Assembly: GCA_044238845.1 (NCBI GenBank)
Contig: JBIICN010000007.1
Location: forward strand, 43,236-107,235
From: UBA4416 sp044238845
GTDB lineage: Bacteria > Bacteroidota > Bacteroidia > B-17B0 > Aurantibacillaceae
DNA length: 64,000 bases
Reading direction: 5' to 3'
Under the pieces are notes generated by a model, which saw only the letters and a program-made list of their open reading frames with translations, made no database searches and was not told where the DNA came from. Of this stretch, positions 8,975 through 17,696 are shown one piece after another. The number at the start of each line of letters is the position of its first letter. Within the stretch, counting starts at the first letter, position 1. Made by a program: the position numbers and the translations under genes.

Positions 8975-11050
8975 CTATTTTGTTTCATTAGTCTCAACTT
9001 CTTCAGAGTTTTCTTCTCCTTTAACTTGAGGCTTATAAATAGGCTTGTCTGTTTTAGGTGCATTTGGATCTACATAATCCCAGCTTATAATACGAAATAC
9101 TGTACGACGATTTTTTTGGTGTAAAGCTTCTTTTTCTTCTTTAGTTTTAGCTTTATTAATAACATCATCTTTTATTAATAATTTGCCTTCACCCCAACCT
9201 TTAGATTTTAAACGCTCTAATGGAATTTTTTTCTCTTCGTTTAGATAAACAACGCAAGATTTAGCACGTTCTTCAGATAATTTTTGATTGGCAGTATTAG
9301 AACCACGGCTATCTGTATGAGCTTGTAATTCAATTACAATACTTGGGTTATCAATTAATGTTTGGTATAAAAAGTTTAACGAATCTTTAGACTCTGGACG
9401 CAATGTTGCTTTTCCTAAGTCATATTGTACAGCAGGGAAACGAATCTCTGCCTTAACAGGTGTTAATGCGAAATCCTTAACAAAGTCTTTAGATTCATTC
9501 TCATCAACCGTAGTTAATTTACCCATATCCTTATTAGCTAAGAATCCTAATTTGTAGGTTTGAGACACTGTATTTTTATCAGTTCCAACAGTTACTTCAT
9601 ATGAAGTATTTTCTTTTAATTTGAAGTTATATTTCCCATCAGCAGCTGTTTTAAATTCAAACATATCACCATTAGATCCTTTTAAATGGATTAAGGCGTT
9701 AGTTACAGGCTCATTACCTTCATCGCTAACAACAGTACCAGTTAAGTTGAAGTTTAAAGGAGGTAAAATAAATGAGTATAAATCATCACTTCCTTTTCCT
9801 CCATCACGATTTGAAGTAAAGTAACCTTTTATTTTTTTACCTTCGAAAATGATACCGAAATCATCACCTGCAGAGTTCATTGGTGATTTTAAGTTTACTG
9901 GTGCTTTAGTAAATTTACCATTTGCATCTTTCTCAACCTTAAACAAATCCAATCCTCCCATTCCTAAATGTGTATCAGAAGAGAAATATAATGTTTTTCC
10001 GTCTTCAGACATATATGGATAACCTTCAGTACCAGCAGTATTTACTTGTGGCCCTAAATTTACAGGTTGCCCCCATTCTTTTCCTTTCGCATCATAAGAA
10101 CTCATCCAAATATCATTTCCGCCAAATCCACCTTGTAATCTTGAATCAAAATACATAGTATTTCCATCAGGAGATAATACAGCATGACGGAAAGAAACAG
10201 TATCAATACAGAAAGGTAATAAAACTGGCTCAGCCCATGATGGACCCTGTTTTTTACATACGTATAACTGGCATTTTAATTGTTTGTTTTTTGCTTCAGG
10301 ACAACGAGTGATTAACATCATGTCTCCTTTTTTAGAAACAAATGCTCCACCTTCATTCATTTTAGAAACAACAGAAGTTGCTAATGTAACTGGCGTGCTC
10401 CATTTTCCATTTTTATCCAACTTAGCCTCATATAAATCTGAGTGGTTTTGTCCAGTTGTAACGTCGATTGAACCAGAAGCTCCTTGACGTGTTGATGTAA
10501 AATATAAAGTAGTAAACTTCTTATCAGCATATGCAGGACCAAAATCAGACTCTTTAGAGTTAATTAAAGCCATGTTTTCAACTTTTAAGCGAGTTTCAGG
10601 TGTGTTTTTTGCGTCTTTCCACTGTTGAGCTAACTCACAAGATTTAACGCCGTTTTCTCCACGAACATCAGAAGGCATTTCTTTTTTGTAGTTATTATAT
10701 TCAACTATCGCCTCTGGATATCTCATTTGAGCTTTTAAAACATCTGCTAAATTTAAAATAGCTTTTGGATCAGGATACTTAGCTTTAATTGCTTTATTAA
10801 AATATGTTTCCGCTCCTTTTAAATCATTTATTTGACGATATGAATCACCTGTTCTGTATAAAATTCTTGCCTTAACATCAGCTTTTTTTACTTTAGTATA
10901 AGCCTGTTTATAAAGCTCAATTGCGTTAAAAAATTGGTGATTTTCGTATGCTACATCAGCGTCTTTTAAATAATTTTTCTGAGCGCTTACAGAAAATACA
11001 AATGCCATGATGGCGATAGTGGTTAGGGCTAGTGTTTTTAAGTTTTTCAT
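8975..11050 (-). CDS. OmpA-family protein with TPR and PD40 repeats (PorE-like architecture)
   Basis: 691 aa. Domains in order: signal peptide (1-23, cleavage near SVSA-QK), tetratricopeptide repeats (about 25-140), WD40/PD40 beta-propeller repeats (about 165-430, with repeated SPDGNTMYF and SEDGKTLYFSS blades), a carboxypeptidase-regulatory-like fold (about 435-510, LTGTVVSDEGNEPVTNALI), and a C-terminal OmpA peptidoglycan-binding domain (about 555-650, ELQAHTDSRGSN). This order matches PorE, a T9SS component that ties the secretion machine to the cell wall, but many Bacteroidota encode several such paralogues and this one has no obvious lipobox. It stands alone between two terminators, so it is probably monocistronic. 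Confidence 0.88.
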   Translation of the reverse strand: MKNLKTLALTTIAIMAFVFSVSAQKNYLKDADVAYENHQFFNAIELYKQAYTKVKKADVKARILYRTGDSYRQINDLKGAETYFNKAIKAKYPDPKAILNLADVLKAQMRYPEAIVEYNNYKKEMPSDVRGENGVKSCELAQQWKDAKNTPETRLKVENMALINSKESDFGPAYADKKFTTLYFTSTRQGASGSIDVTTGQNHSDLYEAKLDKNGKWSTPVTLATSVVSKMNEGGAFVSKKGDMMLITRCPEAKNKQLKCQLYVCKKQGPSWAEPVLLPFCIDTVSFRHAVLSPDGNTMYFDSRLQGGFGGNDIWMSSYDAKGKEWGQPVNLGPQVNTAGTEGYPYMSEDGKTLYFSSDTHLGMGGLDLFKVEKDANGKFTKAPVNLKSPMNSAGDDFGIIFEGKKIKGYFTSNRDGGKGSDDLYSFILPPLNFNLTGTVVSDEGNEPVTNALIHLKGSNGDMFEFKTAADGKYNFKLKENTSYEVTVGTDKNTVSQTYKLGFLANKDMGKLTTVDENESKDFVKDFALTPVKAEIRFPAVQYDLGKATLRPESKDSLNFLYQTLIDNPSIVIELQAHTDSRGSNTANQKLSEERAKSCVVYLNEEKKIPLERLKSKGWGEGKLLIKDDVINKAKTKEEKEALHQKNRRTVFRIISWDYVDPNAPKTDKPIYKPQVKGEENSEEVETNETK

Positions 11051-11116
11051 AGGTAATTTAAACTTTATAAGGTGCTAATATATATATTATTTTAAAACTG
11101 CAAAAATTTATTAACA

Positions 11117-11143
11117 AAAATCCCCGATTTAGTCGGGGATTTT
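11117..11143 (-). terminator. Terminator of the glutamine synthetase gene
   Basis: Stem AAAATCCCCGA (11117-11127) pairs with TCGGGGATTTT (11133-11143) around TTTAG. It lies 8 bp after the glnN stop; because it is A- and T-flanked it may work in both directions. Confidence 0.85.
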
Positions 11144-11150
11144 CATGTTT

Positions 11151-13340
11151 TTATCTCAAATAAAGCATTTCTCGGTATTTTGGTAATGGCCAAGTAGCAT
11201 CATCCACAATTCCTTCTAATTTGTCTACATTGTAGCGCATAGATTCAAAATAAGGTTTTACTTTTTCACAGTATGCGTGGGCTTGTTTTTTTGCAGAATC
11301 TAAATTGTTTGCTTTTTTACGTTCTTCGGTCATTAAATCAGCTTCTGTTTTGATAATAGTTACCTTTTCAGAGATTTCTTTAATTAACTCTAACTGGCTT
11401 TTTGCAACCACTTTAAATTCAGCTGGAGATAAAATTTCTTTCATTCCTCTCACTGATTCTACTAAACTTTTTTGATAATTTAAAGCCGCTGGAATGATTT
11501 GATTACTTACCATATCAGCAATGATACGAGATTCGATTTGAATTTTCTTCGTGTATGTTTCTAATGCAATTTCATAACGAGCCTCTTGCTCACGATGATT
11601 TAAAATACCTTGAGATTCAAACATTGTTAAGGTTTTTTTAGAAATCATTGCTTCTAAAGCACCTGGTGTTGTTGGAATGTTATTTAATCCACGTTTTTTA
11701 GCTTCTGCTTTCCAAGCGTCTCCGTAACCATTTCCTTCGAAACGAATTTTTTTACTTTCGATAATGTATTTTTTTAATACTTGGAAAATAGCTTCGTCTT
11801 TTTCTACTTTTTTGTTGATTAATGCGTCTACATCTTTCTTAAAAGTAACCAATTGCTCAGCCATAATCGAATTTAATACTGTCATTGGTCCACCACAGTT
11901 TGCAGAAGAACCAACAGCACGGAATTCGAATTTATTTCCAGTAAATGCAAATGGTGACGTTCTGTTTCTATCTGTATTATCTAATAAAATATCTGGAATA
12001 CGACCGATGTTCATTTTCAATGCTGTTTTCTCCTCAGGACTCATTTTACCATTGTGAACAGCTTTTTCTAGCTCATCTAAAACCTTTGACAATTGTTCTC
12101 CTAAGAAAACAGACATGATTGCTGGCGGCGCTTCGTTAGCACCTAAACGATGATCGTTATTAGCAGACGCAATTGACGCACGTAATAAATCGCCATGTTC
12201 GTACACTGCTTTTACTGTATTTACAAAGAACGTTAAGAATTGTAAGTTTGTTTTTGGTGTTTTACCTGGAGATAATAAATTTTTACCTGTGTTAGTAGCT
12301 AAACTCCAGTTATTGTGTTTTCCACTACCATTAACGCCTGCATATGGTTTTTCGTGCATTAATACACGGAAGTTATGACGAATTGCTACTTTTTCCATTA
12401 CGTCCATTAACAACAAGTTATGGTCAACGGCTAAATTTGTTTCTTCAAACACAGGCGCACATTCAAATTGAGCAGGAGCAACTTCGTTATGACGAGTACG
12501 AACTGGAATTCCTAATAAATGAGATTCATATTCAAAGTCGCGCATGTATGCTGCAACTCTTTCTGGAATTGAGCCCCAGTAATGATCTTCTAATTGCTGG
12601 CCTTTTGCAGGTGCATGACCAAATAAAGTACGACCAGTTTGTTGTAAATCGTAACGGATATTATACAAAGCAGAGTCCACTAAAAAGTATTCTTGCTCCC
12701 AGCCTAAAGTAGCAATAACCTTTGTTACGTTTTTATCAAAATATTGACAAACATCAGTAGCCGCTTTATCTACAGCATGTAATGATTTTAATAAAGGCGT
12801 TTTAAAATCTAACGATTCACCTGTATAAGAAATAAAGATAGTAGGAATACATAAAGTCTCGCCCCAAATAAAAGCTGGTGATGTTGGATCCCAAGCTGTG
12901 TAGCCACGAGCTTCAAATGTATTACGAATTCCTCCATTTGGGAAAGAAGACGCATCTGGTTCTTGCTGTACTAAAGCATTTCCGCTAAAACGTTCAATAG
13001 CTCTTCCACCTTCAATTGGTTCAAAAAAACCATCATGTTTTTCGGCAGTAGCACCACTTAATGGTTGAAACCAGTGTGTAAAATGCGTTACGCCTTTACT
13101 TTGAGCCCAAGCTTTCATACAAGCTGCTACTTGATCAGCCATTTTACGTTCCACAATAGTTCCTTGATGCATAGAGTTTTGGATACTATTAAATGCTTCT
13201 TCTGATAAAAATTCACGCATGGCATCTAATCCAAATACATTAGATCCGTAGTATTGTGAAACTTGTTGGTTGTTGTTGTTAAACTCTACTGGAGTTCTTT
13301 TTACAACGTCTTGCATGGCTAAAATGCGTCTTGTGCTCAT
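11151..13340 (-). CDS. glnN: Glutamine synthetase type III
   Basis: 729 aa, the normal size for GSIII and far larger than GSI (about 450-470). It makes glutamine from glutamate and ammonia with ATP in the cytoplasm. Visible hallmarks are the N-terminal GSIII-specific region (THWFQPLSGATAEKHDGF), the glutamate-binding core (EKPYAGVNGSGKHNNWS), EVAPAQFECAP and the long helical C-terminus. The ATG at 13340 is used; an in-frame Met eight residues later is possible. A terminator follows directly, and a promoter-like element lies about 50 bp upstream, so it is likely a single-gene unit. No GlnB gene is adjacent. Confidence 0.96.
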   Translation of the reverse strand: MSTRRILAMQDVVKRTPVEFNNNNQQVSQYYGSNVFGLDAMREFLSEEAFNSIQNSMHQGTIVERKMADQVAACMKAWAQSKGVTHFTHWFQPLSGATAEKHDGFFEPIEGGRAIERFSGNALVQQEPDASSFPNGGIRNTFEARGYTAWDPTSPAFIWGETLCIPTIFISYTGESLDFKTPLLKSLHAVDKAATDVCQYFDKNVTKVIATLGWEQEYFLVDSALYNIRYDLQQTGRTLFGHAPAKGQQLEDHYWGSIPERVAAYMRDFEYESHLLGIPVRTRHNEVAPAQFECAPVFEETNLAVDHNLLLMDVMEKVAIRHNFRVLMHEKPYAGVNGSGKHNNWSLATNTGKNLLSPGKTPKTNLQFLTFFVNTVKAVYEHGDLLRASIASANNDHRLGANEAPPAIMSVFLGEQLSKVLDELEKAVHNGKMSPEEKTALKMNIGRIPDILLDNTDRNRTSPFAFTGNKFEFRAVGSSANCGGPMTVLNSIMAEQLVTFKKDVDALINKKVEKDEAIFQVLKKYIIESKKIRFEGNGYGDAWKAEAKKRGLNNIPTTPGALEAMISKKTLTMFESQGILNHREQEARYEIALETYTKKIQIESRIIADMVSNQIIPAALNYQKSLVESVRGMKEILSPAEFKVVAKSQLELIKEISEKVTIIKTEADLMTEERKKANNLDSAKKQAHAYCEKVKPYFESMRYNVDKLEGIVDDATWPLPKYREMLYLR

Positions 13341-13389
13341 ATTTTTGTGTTTTATAGGGGGTATAAAATAAAATAGTGTAATTATTTGG

Positions 13390-13421
13390 CAAAATTATGT
13401 CAAAAAAAGGGGGGGTGCAAG
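13390..13421 (-). promoter_or_regulatory. Candidate promoter of glnN
   Basis: Read on the minus strand, CTTG (13418-13421) is followed after 20 bases by TAATTTTG (13390-13397), a full match to the Bacteroidota -7 element TAnnTTTG with a near-match to the -33 TTTG. Transcription would start about 45 bp before the ATG. Confidence 0.45.
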
Positions 13422-13566
13422 TAAAAAAGTGACTTTTTTATAAATTTGTTATAAAAAATAAGGGGGGATGAAGTCGATAAGATGCAAAAAATTAAAATTA
13501 ACATGAGTTTTTCTTTGTCATATTAAATTATTCTATAAACAGAAGATTTTCTTATTTTTACCCTTG

Positions 13567-15615
13567 ATGAATTTTTTGTTTCCCACATTTTTAATTGGTT
13601 TAGTAGCAATTGCCATTCCTATTATTATTCATCTTTTCAATTTTAGGAAATACAAAAAAGTGTATTTCACCAATGTTCAGTTTCTAAAAGAATTAAAGCA
13701 AGAAAGCGATAGCAAATCCAAACTCAAAGAATGGTTGATTTTAGCCATGCGTATTTTAGCCATTGCTTGCTTGGTATTTGCCTTTGCTCAACCATTTATT
13801 CCTGGCAAATCAAAAGCCCTGCAAGGCGAAAAAGCGATTAGTATTTATATTGATAATAGCTTTAGTATGGAAAACACCAATAAAAAAGGAACGCTATTAG
13901 AAAATGCTAAAGAGTATGCTAATGAGATAGTCAACACATTTAATGCAAGCGATAAATTTCAATTATTAACCAATGATTTTGAGGGCAAGCATCAACGATT
14001 TGTAAGTAAAGAAGATTTTATAGAGCAATTAAACGACGTAAAAATTTCTTCTGCAACTAAAGCTTTAAACGATGTAGTAAAACGTCAACAAGATTTTTTA
14101 CAAAATAGTTCTTCAAAAAATAAACGCATTTTTTTACTGAGTGATTTTCAAAAAAACACATCTGATTTCAAAAAAACAGACTTTGATACTTCTATTATAG
14201 TAAGTTGTATTCCAATTGTATCATCCGAAGTAAGTAACGTATACATTGATAGTGTTTGGTTTGAAACACCTGTTCAGCAATTTGGTACGCAGCAAATTAT
14301 TCACGCCACCATTATTAATAAAAGTACTAAGGATATTGAGAATGGAACATTAAAATTATTTATTAATAACGCGCAAGTATCCTTAAGTTCTTTTAATGTC
14401 AGTGCTGGTAATAAAAAAGATGCAAGCATTTCGTTTACAGTAAAATCAAAAGGGATTAATAAAGGCGTTTTAAAAATAGAGGATTATCCGATTACTTATG
14501 ATGACAATTTTTATTTTAGTTTCAACGCACAAACCACCATCAATGCTTTAGTGATTAATGGAAAAGAGACTAAGACTGCAGGAAATTTTAAATCTTTAAT
14601 GCAAAATGATAGTTTGTTTGTGTACCAGGAAAATAACGAATCAGCTATTGATTACAGTGTGTTTTCAAAAACAAATATTATTGTGTTAAATGAGTTAAGT
14701 ACATTAACTTCTGGTTTAACATCTGAACTTCAAAAGTTTGTGACTAATGGTGGAAGCCTAGTTGTTTTCCCTAACAAAAAAGTAGATTTAGAATCATACA
14801 ATACAGCTTTTCAAAATTTACAATTACCTCAAATCACCAAATTAGATACGGTTAATACAAAAACACAAAGCATTAATTTTGAACAAGGATTGTATGAAGG
14901 TGTGTTTGATAAAATTGATCAGCGCATGGATTTGCCAAAAGTGTTTGAGCATTTTGAATATACTAAAACAACCAATAGTAATTCGCAAAGCTTGGTATTA
15001 TTGCAAAACGGACAATCATTACTTTCCTTAAATCCATTAGGTAGTGGTAAAATTTATTTATTCTCTATTCCTTCTGATGAAAGTTGTTCTAATTTATTGA
15101 AGCACGCGCTTTTTGTGCCAACATTAATTAAAATGTCGATTTTGAGTTTAAAGCCTTCTCCCATCTATTATAGAACAGCTGTTAACGAAGCTGTTGTTTT
15201 GAATATAACGTCAAATTTTTCAGATAAGCCATTGCATATTATAAAAGACGATAAAAAGGTGGATGTCATTCCTGAACATCGTTTAATGAACAACGCCACC
15301 ACTTTATTTACTCAAAATCAAATTACAGAAGCAGGTCATTATGAAGTGTTTGAAAACACAAGTTCTATTAAAGATTTAGCTTTTAATTTCGACAGAAAAG
15401 AGTCGGATATGAATTTTATGACTAAAGATGATTTGCAAAAACAAATTGACGAAAAAGGATTGAAAAACTTTGGAATTATTGAACCAAATGAAAAAACGTT
15501 AACAAATGCCCTACAAGAAGTTAACGATGGCAAAAAATTATGGAAATTGTTTTTAATTTTAGCCCTGATCTTTTTAGCCGCCGAAATATTAATTATACGA
15601 TTATTTAAAAATTAG
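13567..15615 (+). CDS. BatA-domain membrane protein
   Basis: 682 aa from the ATG at 13567 (a TTG directly before it is less likely). The N-terminus is the BatA signature: LFPTFLIGLVAIAIPIIIHL, then FRKYKKVYFTNVQFLKEL and a second helix ending at about residue 70. A von Willebrand A-like region follows (ISIYIDNSFSMENTNKKG holds a DxSxS metal-site motif), then a long periplasmic part and a last transmembrane helix near 660-680. Such proteins sit in the inner membrane and are often linked to MoxR or Bat systems, but here the nearest neighbour is the dihydroorotase homologue 111 bp downstream. Exact function is unknown. Confidence 0.85.
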   Translation: MNFLFPTFLIGLVAIAIPIIIHLFNFRKYKKVYFTNVQFLKELKQESDSKSKLKEWLILAMRILAIACLVFAFAQPFIPGKSKALQGEKAISIYIDNSFSMENTNKKGTLLENAKEYANEIVNTFNASDKFQLLTNDFEGKHQRFVSKEDFIEQLNDVKISSATKALNDVVKRQQDFLQNSSSKNKRIFLLSDFQKNTSDFKKTDFDTSIIVSCIPIVSSEVSNVYIDSVWFETPVQQFGTQQIIHATIINKSTKDIENGTLKLFINNAQVSLSSFNVSAGNKKDASISFTVKSKGINKGVLKIEDYPITYDDNFYFSFNAQTTINALVINGKETKTAGNFKSLMQNDSLFVYQENNESAIDYSVFSKTNIIVLNELSTLTSGLTSELQKFVTNGGSLVVFPNKKVDLESYNTAFQNLQLPQITKLDTVNTKTQSINFEQGLYEGVFDKIDQRMDLPKVFEHFEYTKTTNSNSQSLVLLQNGQSLLSLNPLGSGKIYLFSIPSDESCSNLLKHALFVPTLIKMSILSLKPSPIYYRTAVNEAVVLNITSNFSDKPLHIIKDDKKVDVIPEHRLMNNATTLFTQNQITEAGHYEVFENTSSIKDLAFNFDRKESDMNFMTKDDLQKQIDEKGLKNFGIIEPNEKTLTNALQEVNDGKKLWKLFLILALIFLAAEILIIRLFKN

Positions 15616-15629
15616 TGAATACGAATCAA

Positions 15630-15687
15630 TACGAATATACAAATCCGAACTGTTTAGGCTTTGCATACACAGATTCGTATATTCGTA
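15630..15687. repeat. Inverted repeat between the BatA and dihydroorotase-like genes
   Basis: The 16-base arm at 15630-15645 (TACGAATATACAAATC) pairs with 15672-15687 (GATTCGTATATTCGTA) with one G-U type mismatch, enclosing 26 bases. There is no T-run, so it is not a clear terminator. Confidence 0.6.
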
Positions 15688-15726
15688 ATTATTTCGTAAT
15701 CAGTAAGTATAGAACCACTCAATAAG

Positions 15727-16992
15727 ATGAATATATTAATTAAACAAGCCACGATAGTAGATTCTAACAGCAGCCACAATGGTAAAGTTGTAGATATCTT
15801 AATTGAAAAAGGAATAATTACACAAATTAAAAAAAGTATTACACCCGAAAAAGGCATTAAAACAATTGAAGGTGATAATTTACACGTATCAGCTGGCTGG
15901 TTAGATATGCAAGTAAATTTTTGTGATCCAGGAAACGAGCACAAAGAAACATTAGAAAGAGGTCTAAAAGCCGCTGCAAAAGGAGGGTTTACAGGTGTAG
16001 CAGTCATGAGTGGAACAAATCCTCCGTTACATAATAAAGCGCAAATTGATTATGTGGTTAATAAAGCAAAATCAAATGCTGTAGACGTTTATCCGATTGG
16101 AACTTTAAGTTATAATCAAGAAGGCAAAGATTTATCAGAAATGTACGACATGCAATTGTCGGGGGCAGTTGCATTTAGCGATTATAAAAAACCAATTAAA
16201 GATGCTGGATTAATTTTAAGAGCGCTTCAATATTCAAACAACATTAATAGTTTTATTATTACACACTGTGATGACAAAACTATTTCTCATGACGGATTGA
16301 TGAATGAAGGTGTGACTTCTACACGCCTTGGTTTAAAAGGTATACCAGCATTGGCCGAAGAAATTATGTTGCAACGTAATATTCAAATTTTAGAATATAC
16401 AGGTGGCAAAATGCACATTCCAACTATTAGTACGAAAGGCAGTGTTGACTTAATTAAAAAAGCAAAAGCCAAAAAATTAAATATTACTTGCGGAGTAGCG
16501 GCTTACAATTTATTGTTAGACGAAACAGAATTAGAAGGCTTTGATACCAACTTTAAAGTGAATCCTCCATTAAGAACCAAGGAAGATGTAGAAGCTTTGA
16601 AAAAAGCAGTTGCTGATGGTATTATTGATGTCATTGTGAGCGATCATAATCCTCAGGACATTGAAAGCAAAGATTTAGAATTTGATTTAGCCGATAATGG
16701 GATGATTGGTTTAGAAAGTTGTTTTGGCGTGGCTAATGCCGCTCTTTCATCAAAAGCATCTTTAGAAACGATGATTGATACTTTAAGTAAAAACCCTCGC
16801 ACTGTTTTAGGTTTAAAAGAAGTCAGTGTAAAAGAAGGTTCAGAAGCTAACTTAACACTTTTTAATCCTGGAACAAAATACGTGTTTGAAAAGTCACATA
16901 TTGTTTCTTCAAATAAAAACTCTGGTTTTATTGGCAAAGAATTAAAAGGCGAGGTAATTGGAGTGATTAATAAAGGCAAATTTTTAGCTTAA
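15727..16992 (+). CDS. Dihydroorotase homologue lacking the HxH metal motif
   Basis: 421 aa amidohydrolase-fold protein of the dihydroorotase family, which closes carbamoyl aspartate to dihydroorotate in pyrimidine synthesis. Family landmarks are present: GWLDMQVNFCDPG at 57-69, KVNPPLRTKEDVEALKKAV, DVIVSDHNPQD and GLESCFG. In catalytic enzymes the first motif reads DxHxHxREPG; here both histidines are replaced (Q62, N64), so the zinc site is incomplete. Such degenerate copies occur in Flavobacteriia and may pair with aspartate transcarbamoylase as in other phyla. It could be a structural partner, or a divergent enzyme. The carB gene lies 0.7 kb downstream. Confidence 0.82.
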   Translation: MNILIKQATIVDSNSSHNGKVVDILIEKGIITQIKKSITPEKGIKTIEGDNLHVSAGWLDMQVNFCDPGNEHKETLERGLKAAAKGGFTGVAVMSGTNPPLHNKAQIDYVVNKAKSNAVDVYPIGTLSYNQEGKDLSEMYDMQLSGAVAFSDYKKPIKDAGLILRALQYSNNINSFIITHCDDKTISHDGLMNEGVTSTRLGLKGIPALAEEIMLQRNIQILEYTGGKMHIPTISTKGSVDLIKKAKAKKLNITCGVAAYNLLLDETELEGFDTNFKVNPPLRTKEDVEALKKAVADGIIDVIVSDHNPQDIESKDLEFDLADNGMIGLESCFGVANAALSSKASLETMIDTLSKNPRTVLGLKEVSVKEGSEANLTLFNPGTKYVFEKSHIVSSNKNSGFIGKELKGEVIGVINKGKFLA

Positions 16993-17543
16993 AAACTCAT
17001 CCCGAAACTAACGCCTGCCCATAACTGGAAGTAATTAGAGTGAAACCCTTCTGCATCATTACTCATAAAAATGGGCGTTAATCCTGCTCTGAAGAAAAAT
17101 CCATCGTCTTGTTTTTGATATCTATACCCACACCGGGCATCACCAAAAAAAATGTTTTCCCAAAAATAATTATCAATTTGATTTGGCCTTTCATTATATC
17201 TTCTTTGAAGTGTAGTGCCAAGTCCCAATTCTAAATGATGAGGGTTTGTAAATAGTATAAAATTATTTTCTAAAACATACTCTTGTTCAATATAAATGCC
17301 ATTAAAATGAGGAGCAAAGCCAACTCTTGCGCTTATTTTCAATTTATCTTTATAATAGTAAATTCTATCAAAATTTAAGGAATATAACCCTGCATTTCCA
17401 CCTAACTCAATAAATCCAGCATTTTTCGCAGGTTTTTTACTATAATCTCTAGGTGTTCTGTGTGCATAATCATCTTGCGCTTTAGAAATAAAGACAAGGA
17501 ATAAAAATAAGGCGGAAATAAGTATGTTTTTGAACGAAATCAA
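16989..17543 (-). CDS. Putative outer membrane beta-barrel protein
   Basis: 184 aa. Residues 1-22 form a signal peptide ending in SKAQ. The rest has alternating aromatic and polar strands (for example FIELGGNAGLYSLNFDRIYY) and ends in Phe (SFGMSF), typical of small outer membrane barrels. Its last four bases overlap the end of the dihydroorotase-like gene, read in the opposite direction. I do not recognise a specific family, and the role is unknown. Confidence 0.7.
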   Translation of the reverse strand: MISFKNILISALFLFLVFISKAQDDYAHRTPRDYSKKPAKNAGFIELGGNAGLYSLNFDRIYYYKDKLKISARVGFAPHFNGIYIEQEYVLENNFILFTNPHHLELGLGTTLQRRYNERPNQIDNYFWENIFFGDARCGYRYQKQDDGFFFRAGLTPIFMSNDAEGFHSNYFQLWAGVSFGMSF

Positions 17544-17696
17544 TATTCAAACTTACAAATTAAAATAAAACCGTAATTATTAATTAAATGTTAAAATCTT
17601 AATACGGTAAAAGTCTATCAAAGCGCTATCTTTACCAAGTTTGTTTTTTTGTAACATATTGTTGTGTTCTAATTAACAAACTCACTAACATAATCT

